Below are positions 40,182-49,181 of a DNA stretch of 64,000 nt, one piece after another. The notes under the pieces were generated by a model, which made no database searches, had not been told where the DNA came from, and worked only from the letters and a program-made list of their open reading frames with translations. The DNA is from Paracoccaceae bacterium (lineage in GTDB: Bacteria; Pseudomonadota; Alphaproteobacteria; Rhodobacterales; Rhodobacteraceae), in assembly GCA_020628545.1 (NCBI GenBank), contig JAHDEX010000003.1, positions 54,166 to 118,165 of the forward strand. The letters run 5' to 3'. How positions within the stretch are numbered: position 1 is the first letter of the stretch; each line of letters opens with the position of its first letter. The position numbers and the translations under genes are program-made.

Positions 40182-43100
40182 CTAGACGAAGAGATCGTCG
40201 TAGGTGCCGGCGAACAAGCCAACATTGTCAAGCAGCGGACCGTTGCCATCAGACGCACCCGCAACTGTGCTTTCGCGAAAGACGAGTTCGTCAACGCCGC
40301 CAGTGCCAGTCACTTCTGCATAAAACGTTGTCCATTCCCCGTCCTGTTGACCCTTGTAGCCTTCTGCGCGGATCAATAATCCGTTCCACTCCACGTAAAG
40401 TGTCTCACTCTCACCATCGCGGTCGCCCCGGCGGGCCTGCATATCGAATGCCAATGTATAAACCTGGTCTTCGACGGTGTTAATCTCTTGCGAAATGCCA
40501 TCGACTTCCCCGGCACGTCTGTAGTCAATCTCCATCAGCGTTTCGCCGTCGGAAGCCTCAGTACCGTTGTGGCCGCTGTCCCAGAACTCGAGCCGCTCAC
40601 CATTCAGAGAGGTCCAGCCATCGACGGTTCCGGGATCGACATTTGTCCACCTGTTGTCGGCGACAGAAACGGACTCGAAAGAGCCGTTTGTAAGCAGGTT
40701 TACGGGTTCTGGTGTCGGGCCATTGTCTGCGCGTCCTTTGAGTGAGACGTTGTCAATCAGTGGCCCAAAGCCATCAGACGCGCCCTCCCGAAACACGATG
40801 CGGTCCGTGCCGCCAGTGCCAACAACCGTTACGCTGACGCTGGTCCAAGAAGCGTTGCTATCGGCATTGAAACCGTCCGCCTGCAGAAGCTGCCCGTTCC
40901 ATTCCACATAAAGCGTTTCGCTTCCGCTTGCGGCGTCGCTGCGCCGCGCGCGCATGTCGAAAGTTAGCGTGTAAACCTCGCCTGCAATCGTTTCGACGTC
41001 TTGATAGATACCATCAATTTCTCCGGCGCGGTTGTAGTCAAGTTCTGCAAGCGTCTCACCGTCTGACGCCGTCACGCCGGAATGACCGCTATCCCAGAAT
41101 TCTAGTCGCTCACCATTCAGGGACTTCCAGCCTGCTACTTCGCTGTCATCCACGTGGACCCAGCCTCCGTCGCGTACTGACAACGCCTCAAAGGAGCCAT
41201 TCACCAGCAGTTCTTCAGTTGGTGTTGGAAGAAAGATCTCAACTTCAGCCAGCGAGATCGAAGCGTCCTGGCTTTCAAGCTGAATGCGAACGTAGCGGCC
41301 TGTCACCCCTTCGTCGGTGTTGAGATTTTCGATCGCCCCTGCGGTGCCGGGGTTATGAAAGCTCCAGACACCGGGATCGGTGAGCGCGGCGCTGAGATTG
41401 CCGGAGTTGAACGGCACGTCAGAAACGAGGATCCAGTAATTGCTGATTGCAGCGCCTGTTTCGGTGTGCACACGGATCTGTCCAATGTCTTGGATGCCTC
41501 CAAGATCGACCTCCCACAAAGGTGTGCGTGTCACCACAGTTTTGGAGACAGACGCCGCAGTAAAGTCGGGTGCCGTGTTGCCATCAACAGCGCGTGACGC
41601 GAGCCCACCATCTGCTGTGCCCGATTGCGTTGTTGGACGACCCAAAGCCAAATTCGCGCCCTGTGACGCGTCAGAGACCACATCAACCTCAAAGGTCTTT
41701 GTGTCACTTCCGCCGTTTCCGTCTGTCACTGTCAACGTAACGTCATTCCTGCCGGGGGTCGTAAATGTGTTTTCGACGATAGCACCGGTGGCGTCAGTCA
41801 CCCCGTCACCATCAAAGTCCCAGGCAAAGGACAAGTCGTCACCATCTGCATCCGACGATTCTGTGGCGTCGAACCGGACATCGATCATGTTAAGACCCGC
41901 AGTACGGGACGCAACGCCGTCTGCAACAGGGTCAGCATTCGGCTGCGTCGGTTCGCCTTGTGAGACGATGCGCGATAGCTCCCCGGTAAAGAGGTTCAAC
42001 ATCCAAAGGTTACCGTCCGATCCCATCTGAATGTCGACGACACCACGGTAGGCGCCTGGCTCTCCAAACTCTTCATAATTTCCGCTTTGGTCTGCTGTGT
42101 AGATGATCCCCTGGTTAACGTTCGCGAAAAAATAGCGGCCATCATAGAAATCGGGATAAGTATCACCTCGATAGACAGCGCCGCCCAAAATTGAGTCGCC
42201 GCCACCCGCGTTGGTATGTGGCAGTTCGATAAAGGCGCTTTGATAGACAAAATCGATTGGCGGGTTTGGGTTGTGACCGGTCTGATTGTCGCCCTGATAG
42301 TAGGGCCAACCATAGTTTGGCAGGGTTGAGCCGTCGGCCCGCATCACGTTGATTTCTTCTGGGCCCCCGTCGGTGACCTCCCCCATATAGACGTCACCCG
42401 TTTCTCGATCGACGGTGATCTTCCAAGAGTTCCGAACTCCTGTCGCCCAGACGCGAGACGCGGTACCACCCGGATCCGTTGGATCGTAGTAAGGGTTGTC
42501 TTCGATGCCCTCAAAAGTCTCTCTATCGATACGGAAGAGTTTGCCCTGGACTGAATCCGGGTCTTGGGACGCAAGTCGCAGGTCGTTCCGGAAGCCACCG
42601 TCGCCCCACGTATAGATCAGATTCCCGTCATTATCGAAATCCACGTCACCCACCGCATGGGTCGCATGCGACATTTCATGACCATCCTGGATCACGACGC
42701 GCGTCGATAGGTCTGCGACGTTCGGGTTGTCCTCTGACGCGGTAATGCGGATCAGACGACCGCTCGCCGCGGAATTGAAGTTTGGCTCGTCCGGGTTTTC
42801 GGGGTTAATCTCCACCACGTACTGCAAGTAAACGTGGCCGTTTGTTTCAAACTCGGGGTCGAGAGCAATACCCATCAAGCCACGGTCGTGATGTGAATTC
42901 ACCTCTTCATTGATATCGATGAATTCGCTGACGATCTGACCGTTTTCAATGACTTTGACGCGGCCCGCTTTTTCGGTCACGAAGATGCGTCCGTCAGGCG
43001 CCTCAACAAATGCAATCGGCTGATCGAGACCTGCGACAATGGTTTCTGTGGTGAACGGCGGCACCTCCGGTTCCGGAAGGTCCACCACACCCTCAAACAA

Positions 43101-43595
43101 GCGAACATGATCGAGGAGAGGACCAAAGCCCGTCGAACCGCCTGCCGCCTCACTTTCCCGGAATGTCAGACGGTCGAGACCGCCGGTGCCTGTCACTTGG
43201 ACAGCGACGGTCGTCCACGAAAAAGCAGTAGGTGGCGTAAAACCATCGATTTCTACCGAGACGCCGTTCCATTCGACAATCAGCCGGTTGTCTTCGCCAT
43301 CCAGACTCCCGCGTCCCTGAATATCGAACATAAGCGTATAGGTTTCGCCAGCCTGAGTCTGCACATCTTGATAGATGCCATCAGTTGGACCGGCCCCCAG
43401 GTGGTCGATTTCAATGTGCCGCTCGCCATCGGACGATGGCGTTCCGGCGTGGCCACTGTCCCATGCCTCGATCTGGGTACCATTGATCGTGCCCCAGCCT
43501 TCAACATCGGACGCTTCAACTGCGCGAAACGCGCCTGCACCCACTTCGATCGTTTCAAACGACCCATTCACCAACAGATTGACAGCACCATCCAT
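40182..43595 (-). CDS. multidomain PQQ-dependent sugar (aldose) dehydrogenase with PKD, discoidin/F5-8C-like and three repeated lectin-like modules
   Basis: TIVAGLDQPIAFVEAPDGRIFVTEKAGRVKVIENG, HDRGLMGIALDPEF, HATHAVGDVDFDNDGNLIYTWGDGG, PNYGWPYYQGD; PKD-like FDATESSDADGDDLSFAWDFDGDG; NLALGRPTTQSGTADGG. Confidence 0.85.
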   Translation of the reverse strand: MDGAVNLLVNGSFETIEVGAGAFRAVEASDVEGWGTINGTQIEAWDSGHAGTPSSDGERHIEIDHLGAGPTDGIYQDVQTQAGETYTLMFDIQGRGSLDGEDNRLIVEWNGVSVEIDGFTPPTAFSWTTVAVQVTGTGGLDRLTFRESEAAGGSTGFGPLLDHVRLFEGVVDLPEPEVPPFTTETIVAGLDQPIAFVEAPDGRIFVTEKAGRVKVIENGQIVSEFIDINEEVNSHHDRGLMGIALDPEFETNGHVYLQYVVEINPENPDEPNFNSAASGRLIRITASEDNPNVADLSTRVVIQDGHEMSHATHAVGDVDFDNDGNLIYTWGDGGFRNDLRLASQDPDSVQGKLFRIDRETFEGIEDNPYYDPTDPGGTASRVWATGVRNSWKITVDRETGDVYMGEVTDGGPEEINVMRADGSTLPNYGWPYYQGDNQTGHNPNPPIDFVYQSAFIELPHTNAGGGDSILGGAVYRGDTYPDFYDGRYFFANVNQGIIYTADQSGNYEEFGEPGAYRGVVDIQMGSDGNLWMLNLFTGELSRIVSQGEPTQPNADPVADGVASRTAGLNMIDVRFDATESSDADGDDLSFAWDFDGDGVTDATGAIVENTFTTPGRNDVTLTVTDGNGGSDTKTFEVDVVSDASQGANLALGRPTTQSGTADGGLASRAVDGNTAPDFTAASVSKTVVTRTPLWEVDLGGIQDIGQIRVHTETGAAISNYWILVSDVPFNSGNLSAALTDPGVWSFHNPGTAGAIENLNTDEGVTGRYVRIQLESQDASISLAEVEIFLPTPTEELLVNGSFEALSVRDGGWVHVDDSEVAGWKSLNGERLEFWDSGHSGVTASDGETLAELDYNRAGEIDGIYQDVETIAGEVYTLTFDMRARRSDAASGSETLYVEWNGQLLQADGFNADSNASWTSVSVTVVGTGGTDRIVFREGASDGFGPLIDNVSLKGRADNGPTPEPVNLLTNGSFESVSVADNRWTNVDPGTVDGWTSLNGERLEFWDSGHNGTEASDGETLMEIDYRRAGEVDGISQEINTVEDQVYTLAFDMQARRGDRDGESETLYVEWNGLLIRAEGYKGQQDGEWTTFYAEVTGTGGVDELVFRESTVAGASDGNGPLLDNVGLFAGTYDDLFV

Positions 43596-43807
43596 CACAC
43601 ACCCCACAACTGGCTAACGAAGCGTCAACATCGACACCGCAGCTTTAGTAAGCACCACCCAAAAACGAAGACAAGCGCGGACAACCTCGAGGTGAAATTG
43701 CGACAAAAATGGGGCATGACTGTCGTCGTTGCGGCGACAATCAGTGGGGGTTTACCGCGCATGTTTCTGGCTTTTGGGGAATAGTCAGAAAGGTCTGCGG
43801 ACCTGTT

Positions 43808-44590
43808 CTAGCCCTCGTCCCGGATATGCCAGTTCGCGGCATCGTGGGCGATGTCGCGGGCGGTTTGCTGAAGCATCGGCGCGAGTTTTTCGAGCTTGTC
43901 GAGCGTTTGTCGTTCCGTCGTGCTAGTCACGGATAATGCACCGAGGGGTCGCCCCTTTTCTGTAAGGATCGGCACTGCAATGCAGATGATCCCCGGCTCA
44001 TGCTCCTCGCGATCAAAGCCGTAACCGCGCGCCACAATGTTATCGAGCTCTTCCATCAACATGTCAGGCGTCGTCAGCGTTTCATCTGTGAAACGGTGAA
44101 ATGATTGTTGGTCGATCAGCCGCTGCAAATCCGGCTCTTGTGTGAACGCGAGCATCACTTTGCCAACGCCAGTACAATAAGCCGGTCCAACCTTTCCCGC
44201 CTGACTGTACATCTGCACCGGCTGCACCGCGTTGCGTTTATCGAGATAAAGTACCTGCGCGTTGTCCAGCTGTGCCAGGTGAACCGTTTCTCCGACTTCT
44301 GCGCTCAACTCATCCATGTAGGGCCGCGCAACAGGGGCGAGCGTTGATTGCGCCCAGGCCGCATGCGCTAAGCGCACCAGACGCACTCCGGGAGAGTAAG
44401 TCTGCCGATCAGGGTCGTAAGACAGCATCCCCTGATTCGTGAGGGTCTGGACAAAACGATACAGCGTGGGTTTCGGATAAGCGGACTGCGCAAGGATTTC
44501 ACCGAAGCGCACCGGTTGACCAAAAGCCGCAACTTGATCCAATACAGCAAGCGCTTTACCTACGGTGCCGTCTTCCTTGTCCCGCGTCAT
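43808..44590 (-). CDS. IclR family transcriptional regulator
   Basis: GTVGKALAVLDQVAAFGQPVRFGEILAQSAYPKPTLYRFVQTLTNQGML; C-terminal IclR effector domain; divergent from the galactoside cluster. Confidence 0.92.
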   Translation of the reverse strand: MTRDKEDGTVGKALAVLDQVAAFGQPVRFGEILAQSAYPKPTLYRFVQTLTNQGMLSYDPDRQTYSPGVRLVRLAHAAWAQSTLAPVARPYMDELSAEVGETVHLAQLDNAQVLYLDKRNAVQPVQMYSQAGKVGPAYCTGVGKVMLAFTQEPDLQRLIDQQSFHRFTDETLTTPDMLMEELDNIVARGYGFDREEHEPGIICIAVPILTEKGRPLGALSVTSTTERQTLDKLEKLAPMLQQTARDIAHDAANWHIRDEG

Positions 44591-44718
44591 TGTTCCCCTT
44601 TTCCCGCGCAGTCCGTGTTGACATTGCAGCGGGTTCTTCGCTTAGTATCAATATTCAAAACCTAGTCTCACATATTGAAACTAGACCTGACAAGTGCCCA
44701 ACCTTCTGACAGGATCCC

Positions 44719-46800
44719 ATGACCCGCACTTTTCGCCTTGATGATGATCGGCAGACGCTTGTCCTTGCGGCAACGAATGAGCGCTTGCCGCAGGTCGTCT
44801 ACTGGGGTCCACGCCTGCCTGAGGGCGACGACCTTGACACTCTTCATGCAGCTCACGTCCTTGATGTTACCGGTGGCATGCTCGACGAGAACCCGGATTT
44901 GTCGATCTGCCCTGAAGCGACGCGAACCTTTCCCGGCCAGCCCGGTCTGATCATTCGCGACACTGATGGCACGCCGCTTCTGCCGAAGTTCTGCTTTTCA
45001 GACATGACGAATGGCGACAACCTGTCGCTTCAGTTTGTCGACGAAGCCAATGGTCTTAAGCTGACCACAACGTTTGTACCGGACGCCCATACAAACGTTA
45101 TTACCTGCCAGACGATCCTTGACGCGAGCCGTCCTGTCCACCTGCATTGGTTGGCGGCACCCGTCTTGCCCGCGCCGCAGCAATCAGAAGAAATGATTGA
45201 TTTTTCAGGGCGCTGGTGTGGTGAATTCCAACCAAACCGGACGGCATGGAGCCCTGGGATACGGTACCGTGAGAATCGTACGGGCCGCACCGGACACGAA
45301 CACTTTCCCGGCCTCATCGTGCCTTGCACAGGTGCCACGAACACGCAGGGCGAAGCCTATGGCTTCCACTACGGCTGGTCTGGCGGCCATCGCATGGTTG
45401 CCGAGGAACTGCCTGACGGTCGCCGTCAGATCCAATGGGGTCACGCGGCGCGGATGGAGACCGAGGCCGCGACCCAATTCAAGACCGCACCGCTTTACAT
45501 CACTTACTCATCCACCGGCCTCAACGGTGTCGCGGTCGCGTTCCAGCGCCATTTACGGGATCGGATTGTCACGTGGCCGAAACCGACCACGCCGCGTCCA
45601 GTTCACTACAATTGCTGGGAAGCCGTCTACTTTGACCACAAGCTGCCTGTTCTGAAAGATATCGCAGAACGTGCCGCGGCACTTGGTGCTGAACGGTTCG
45701 TGCTGGATGACGGCTGGTTTGGTCAGCGCGACGATGACACCCGCAGCCTGTCAGACTGGACAGTTGACCCCCGCAAATACCCGGATGGCCTCGGCCCACT
45801 GGTTGATCATGTCAAATCGCTCGGGATGACATTCGGGATCTGGTTTGAACCCGAAATGATCAATGAAGACAGCGACATCCACCGCGCTCACCCGGATTGG
45901 GCGTTAGGCAGCGAAGACCAAACATTGGGGCGCCAGCAAAAGGCGCTCAATATGGCGCTGCCAGAGGTGCGCGACTTTCTGTTTGATCGCATGTCAACGA
46001 TCTTGCGCGATCACGATGTCGACTACATTAAATGGGACCACAATCGCGTCCTGCCGATGCCAGATGCCGCGCAAACCCGCGGCTCTTACGCACTGATTGA
46101 CCGTCTGCGCAAAGAGTTTCCGGACACCGAAATCGAAAGCTGCGCATCCGGCGGCGGGCGCATAGACTTTGGCATCTTGCAACGGACTCAGCGTGTCTGG
46201 CTGTCCGACAGCAACGACGCACTAGAACGCCTGCGCATTCAACATGATGCTGCGCTCTTTCTGCCGTTGTCTGTGACCGGGTCCCATGTCGGACCGCGCA
46301 AGTGCCACACGTCAGGCCGCGTCCTCGACATTCAGTTTCGTGCTTGGGTTGCCGCCCAGCGCCATATGGGTTTCGAAATGGACCCGCGTGAACTTGATGT
46401 GCATGAAGCCTCGGTCCTCAAAGAAGTCACACATTGGTGGAAATCCAACCGCGACTGGATGCAATTGGCAGATATTCTCCGCCTCGACAGTGCAGACCCG
46501 GCCGTGTTGGCGGAACAGCAAATGGCGCAGGATGGCCACCGGTTTGTAGCTTTCGTTGGGAAGGCCGCAACCAGCAACCAGATTGCACCGCGCCCACTGC
46601 GCTTGACCCAATTGGATCCGGAAGCGATGTACAAAATTCGCCTTGCTAACCGGCTGCATGTGACACCATTGTCGCGCGGGACACCGTTGCTCAAAACGAA
46701 AGATATGACGGTATCGGGACGCTATCTGATGCACGCAGGGATCGTGCTGCCTTGGTCCTTCCCCGAACGCATGTGGGTCGTCGAGGGAGAGCGTCTGTGA
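44719..46800 (+). CDS. alpha-galactosidase (GH36 family)
   Basis: RFVLDDGWFGQRDDDTRSLSDWTVDPRKYPDGLGPLVDHVKSLGMTFGIWFEPEMINEDSD, YIKWDHNR, ESCASGGGRIDFGILQRTQRVWLSDSNDALERL. Confidence 0.95.
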   Translation: MTRTFRLDDDRQTLVLAATNERLPQVVYWGPRLPEGDDLDTLHAAHVLDVTGGMLDENPDLSICPEATRTFPGQPGLIIRDTDGTPLLPKFCFSDMTNGDNLSLQFVDEANGLKLTTTFVPDAHTNVITCQTILDASRPVHLHWLAAPVLPAPQQSEEMIDFSGRWCGEFQPNRTAWSPGIRYRENRTGRTGHEHFPGLIVPCTGATNTQGEAYGFHYGWSGGHRMVAEELPDGRRQIQWGHAARMETEAATQFKTAPLYITYSSTGLNGVAVAFQRHLRDRIVTWPKPTTPRPVHYNCWEAVYFDHKLPVLKDIAERAAALGAERFVLDDGWFGQRDDDTRSLSDWTVDPRKYPDGLGPLVDHVKSLGMTFGIWFEPEMINEDSDIHRAHPDWALGSEDQTLGRQQKALNMALPEVRDFLFDRMSTILRDHDVDYIKWDHNRVLPMPDAAQTRGSYALIDRLRKEFPDTEIESCASGGGRIDFGILQRTQRVWLSDSNDALERLRIQHDAALFLPLSVTGSHVGPRKCHTSGRVLDIQFRAWVAAQRHMGFEMDPRELDVHEASVLKEVTHWWKSNRDWMQLADILRLDSADPAVLAEQQMAQDGHRFVAFVGKAATSNQIAPRPLRLTQLDPEAMYKIRLANRLHVTPLSRGTPLLKTKDMTVSGRYLMHAGIVLPWSFPERMWVVEGERL

Positions 46801-47699
46801 GCCAAACCGTGCAGCCAGAGTGGATTGCAGCCGACTGGGGAACAAGCAACCTGCGCGTCTGGGCGATGGGGTCCGATGGGAATGTGCTTGCCGAGGCGTC
46901 CTCGGACAAAGGCATGGGGAAACTCACCCGGGATGAGTTTGAAGGCGCGTTTCTGGAGCTTGCGGCAGACTGGATCACCGGACCAACAACCGTCGTGGCC
47001 TGCGGAATGGTGGGTGCACGTCAGGGCTGGGCGGAAGCAAAATATGCGACTGTTCCATGCCCTGCCACCCCGGACGGTTATGCGCGCGCGGAAACGAGAC
47101 ACCCGGACCTTTCGGTCCACATCATCCCCGGCATTTGTCAGGACTCTCCCTCGGATGTCATGCGTGGCGAGGAAACACAGATCGCTGGCTTTTTGGCGCG
47201 CAACCCGAACTGGGACGGTATCCTGTGCATGCCCGGCACCCACACAAAATGGGTGCATGTGAGTGCGGACGAAGTGGTCAGCTTTCAAACCTTCATGACG
47301 GGCGAGCTTTTTGCGACAATCTCCCAAAACACGGTGCTGCGTCACTCCGTGGGCGCAAGCGGTTGGGATGAAGCCACTTTTGAGGCCGCCGTTGATGAAG
47401 CGATTAGCAAGCCTGAAAAGATGGCTGCGAACCTTTTCAACCTGCGTGCGCGCAGTCTGCTACAAGGCACCAGTGCCGAGGTCAGCCGTGCCCGCCTTTC
47501 TGGGCTTCTGATTGGGGCGGAACTTGCGGCGGCACGGCCTTATTGGTTGGGTCAGCAAATCGCCGTCATCGGCGCAGGGAAGGTTGCGGGCATCTATGTC
47601 GCAGCGCTCGCGCAACAAGGTGTGCCCGCGACGCAAGTACAGGTCGAAAGCGTGACCCTCGCGGGTCTGACCGCAGCATACAAACGTTTGAAAGGATAG
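46797..47699 (+). CDS. dgoK: 2-dehydro-3-deoxygalactonokinase
   Basis: WIAADWGTSNLRVWAMG, GMVGARQGWAEAKYATVPCPA, ILCMPGTHTKWVHVSADEVVSFQTFMTGELF. GTG start at 46797 overlaps the GH36 stop. Confidence 0.92.
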   Translation: MSQTVQPEWIAADWGTSNLRVWAMGSDGNVLAEASSDKGMGKLTRDEFEGAFLELAADWITGPTTVVACGMVGARQGWAEAKYATVPCPATPDGYARAETRHPDLSVHIIPGICQDSPSDVMRGEETQIAGFLARNPNWDGILCMPGTHTKWVHVSADEVVSFQTFMTGELFATISQNTVLRHSVGASGWDEATFEAAVDEAISKPEKMAANLFNLRARSLLQGTSAEVSRARLSGLLIGAELAAARPYWLGQQIAVIGAGKVAGIYVAALAQQGVPATQVQVESVTLAGLTAAYKRLKG

Positions 47700-47703
47700 G
47701 GTT

Positions 47704-48309
47704 ATGTCCCATCGTCCGCTCATTGCTATCTTGCGTGGAGTCACCACCGCAGAGGCACCTGCCATGGCAGAAGCTTTGGTTAAGGAAGGCATCACACAGA
47801 TCGAGGTGCCGCTAAATTCTCCGACCCCTTTTGACACGATCACGGCCATGAAAGGTGCCGTAGGCGGGGATGCGATTATTGGCGCCGGAACCGTATTGTC
47901 GACGGACGACGTTGGGCGGGTCCGCGATGCGGGCGGCGAGCTGGTCGTGTCTCCAAACTGCGATCAACGGGTCATCGTCGCGACCAAAGCCGCTGGCATG
48001 GCAAGTTGGCCAGGTGTGATGACCCCAACCGAGTGTTTTGCCGCACTCAAGGCGGGTGCCGATGGATTGAAAATCTTTCCAGCCAGCCTGCTTGGTCCAG
48101 ACGGGATCAAAGCGATCCGCGCAGTTCTTCCCCCTGGCACGTTGGTCTATGCGGTCGGCGGCGCGGGCGCAGACAACTTTGGCGAATGGATGGCTGCGAC
48201 GGCAGACGGATTTGGCATCGGATCAGCGCTCTTCAAGCCGGGTTTCTCGGTTGAAGACGTCGCGACGCGGGCGCGCGATATGGTGGCCGCATATGAGGCG
48301 GCAAAATGA
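47704..48309 (+). CDS. dgoA: 2-dehydro-3-deoxy-6-phosphogalactonate aldolase
   Basis: RPLIAILRGVTTAEAPAMAEALVKEGITQIEVPLNSP, IGAGTVLSTDDV, GADGLKIFPASLLGPDGIKAI. Confidence 0.93.
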   Translation: MSHRPLIAILRGVTTAEAPAMAEALVKEGITQIEVPLNSPTPFDTITAMKGAVGGDAIIGAGTVLSTDDVGRVRDAGGELVVSPNCDQRVIVATKAAGMASWPGVMTPTECFAALKAGADGLKIFPASLLGPDGIKAIRAVLPPGTLVYAVGGAGADNFGEWMAATADGFGIGSALFKPGFSVEDVATRARDMVAAYEAAK

Positions 48310-49133
48310 TCCACGACGCCACCCAGTGCGCCCTGGGGGAAGGTCCATTATGGCATTCAGAACGTGCGCAGTTTTTCTGGTTCGATATCCTTGGCAAGCG
48401 TCTGCACAGTGATGCGCAGACCTGGCAATTCTCAGAACATGTGTCCGCCGCCGGATGGGTGGACCGGGACAGACTGCTCATTGCGTCTGAAACCCAGCTT
48501 TTTACGTTTCATCTGGAAACTGGTGCCAAAGAAAAGATCGTCGCACTTGAGTCCGAAAATGCGGTGACGCGATCAAACGATGGCAGGGCTGATCCTTACG
48601 GCGGGTTTTGGATTGGAACGATGGGCTTCAACGCGGAGAAGCATGCCGGTGCGATCTATCGCTTCTTCAAAGGTGAATTGCGCGAGATCTACGCCGAAGT
48701 CACCATTCCAAACGCGATCTGCTTCAGCCCCGATGGAAAATTTGCCTACTATACGGATACGATCACGGGCAAGTTAATGCGTTGCGGCTTGGACGCCGAA
48801 GGATGGCCCGACGGCACCTTCACCGTGCTCATCGACCTTTCTGACGAAGATTTTGGGATCGACGGTGCCGTTGTGGACGCCGCGGGCAATATCTGGAATG
48901 CCCAATGGGGTGCGAGCCGTGTCGCCCAATACGCACCCGATGGAAGATTCTTGCAGGCAATCTCATTTCCGGCAAAGCAAACATCCTGCCCGGCCTTTGG
49001 CGGCCCCGATCTTCGGACGCTCTATTGCACCTCAGCTGCTGTGGATCTTGATCCCCCGGGCGCTGACGATGGCAAAACTTTTGCTGTGAAAACCGACCAC
49101 ATCGGCCAAAAAGAACACCAGGTCCTGCTTTAG
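48306..49133 (+). CDS. SMP-30/gluconolactonase/LRE family protein (probable sugar lactonase)
   Basis: CALGEGPLWHSERAQFFWFDILGKRLH, SNDGRADPYGGFWIGTMG, PNAICFSPDGKFAYYTDT. Confidence 0.92.
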   Translation: MIHDATQCALGEGPLWHSERAQFFWFDILGKRLHSDAQTWQFSEHVSAAGWVDRDRLLIASETQLFTFHLETGAKEKIVALESENAVTRSNDGRADPYGGFWIGTMGFNAEKHAGAIYRFFKGELREIYAEVTIPNAICFSPDGKFAYYTDTITGKLMRCGLDAEGWPDGTFTVLIDLSDEDFGIDGAVVDAAGNIWNAQWGASRVAQYAPDGRFLQAISFPAKQTSCPAFGGPDLRTLYCTSAAVDLDPPGADDGKTFAVKTDHIGQKEHQVLL

Positions 49134-49181
49134 GCACGACCGGTTTCTTCATCTGGCCACAACAACTCAGAAGGCAATGCC

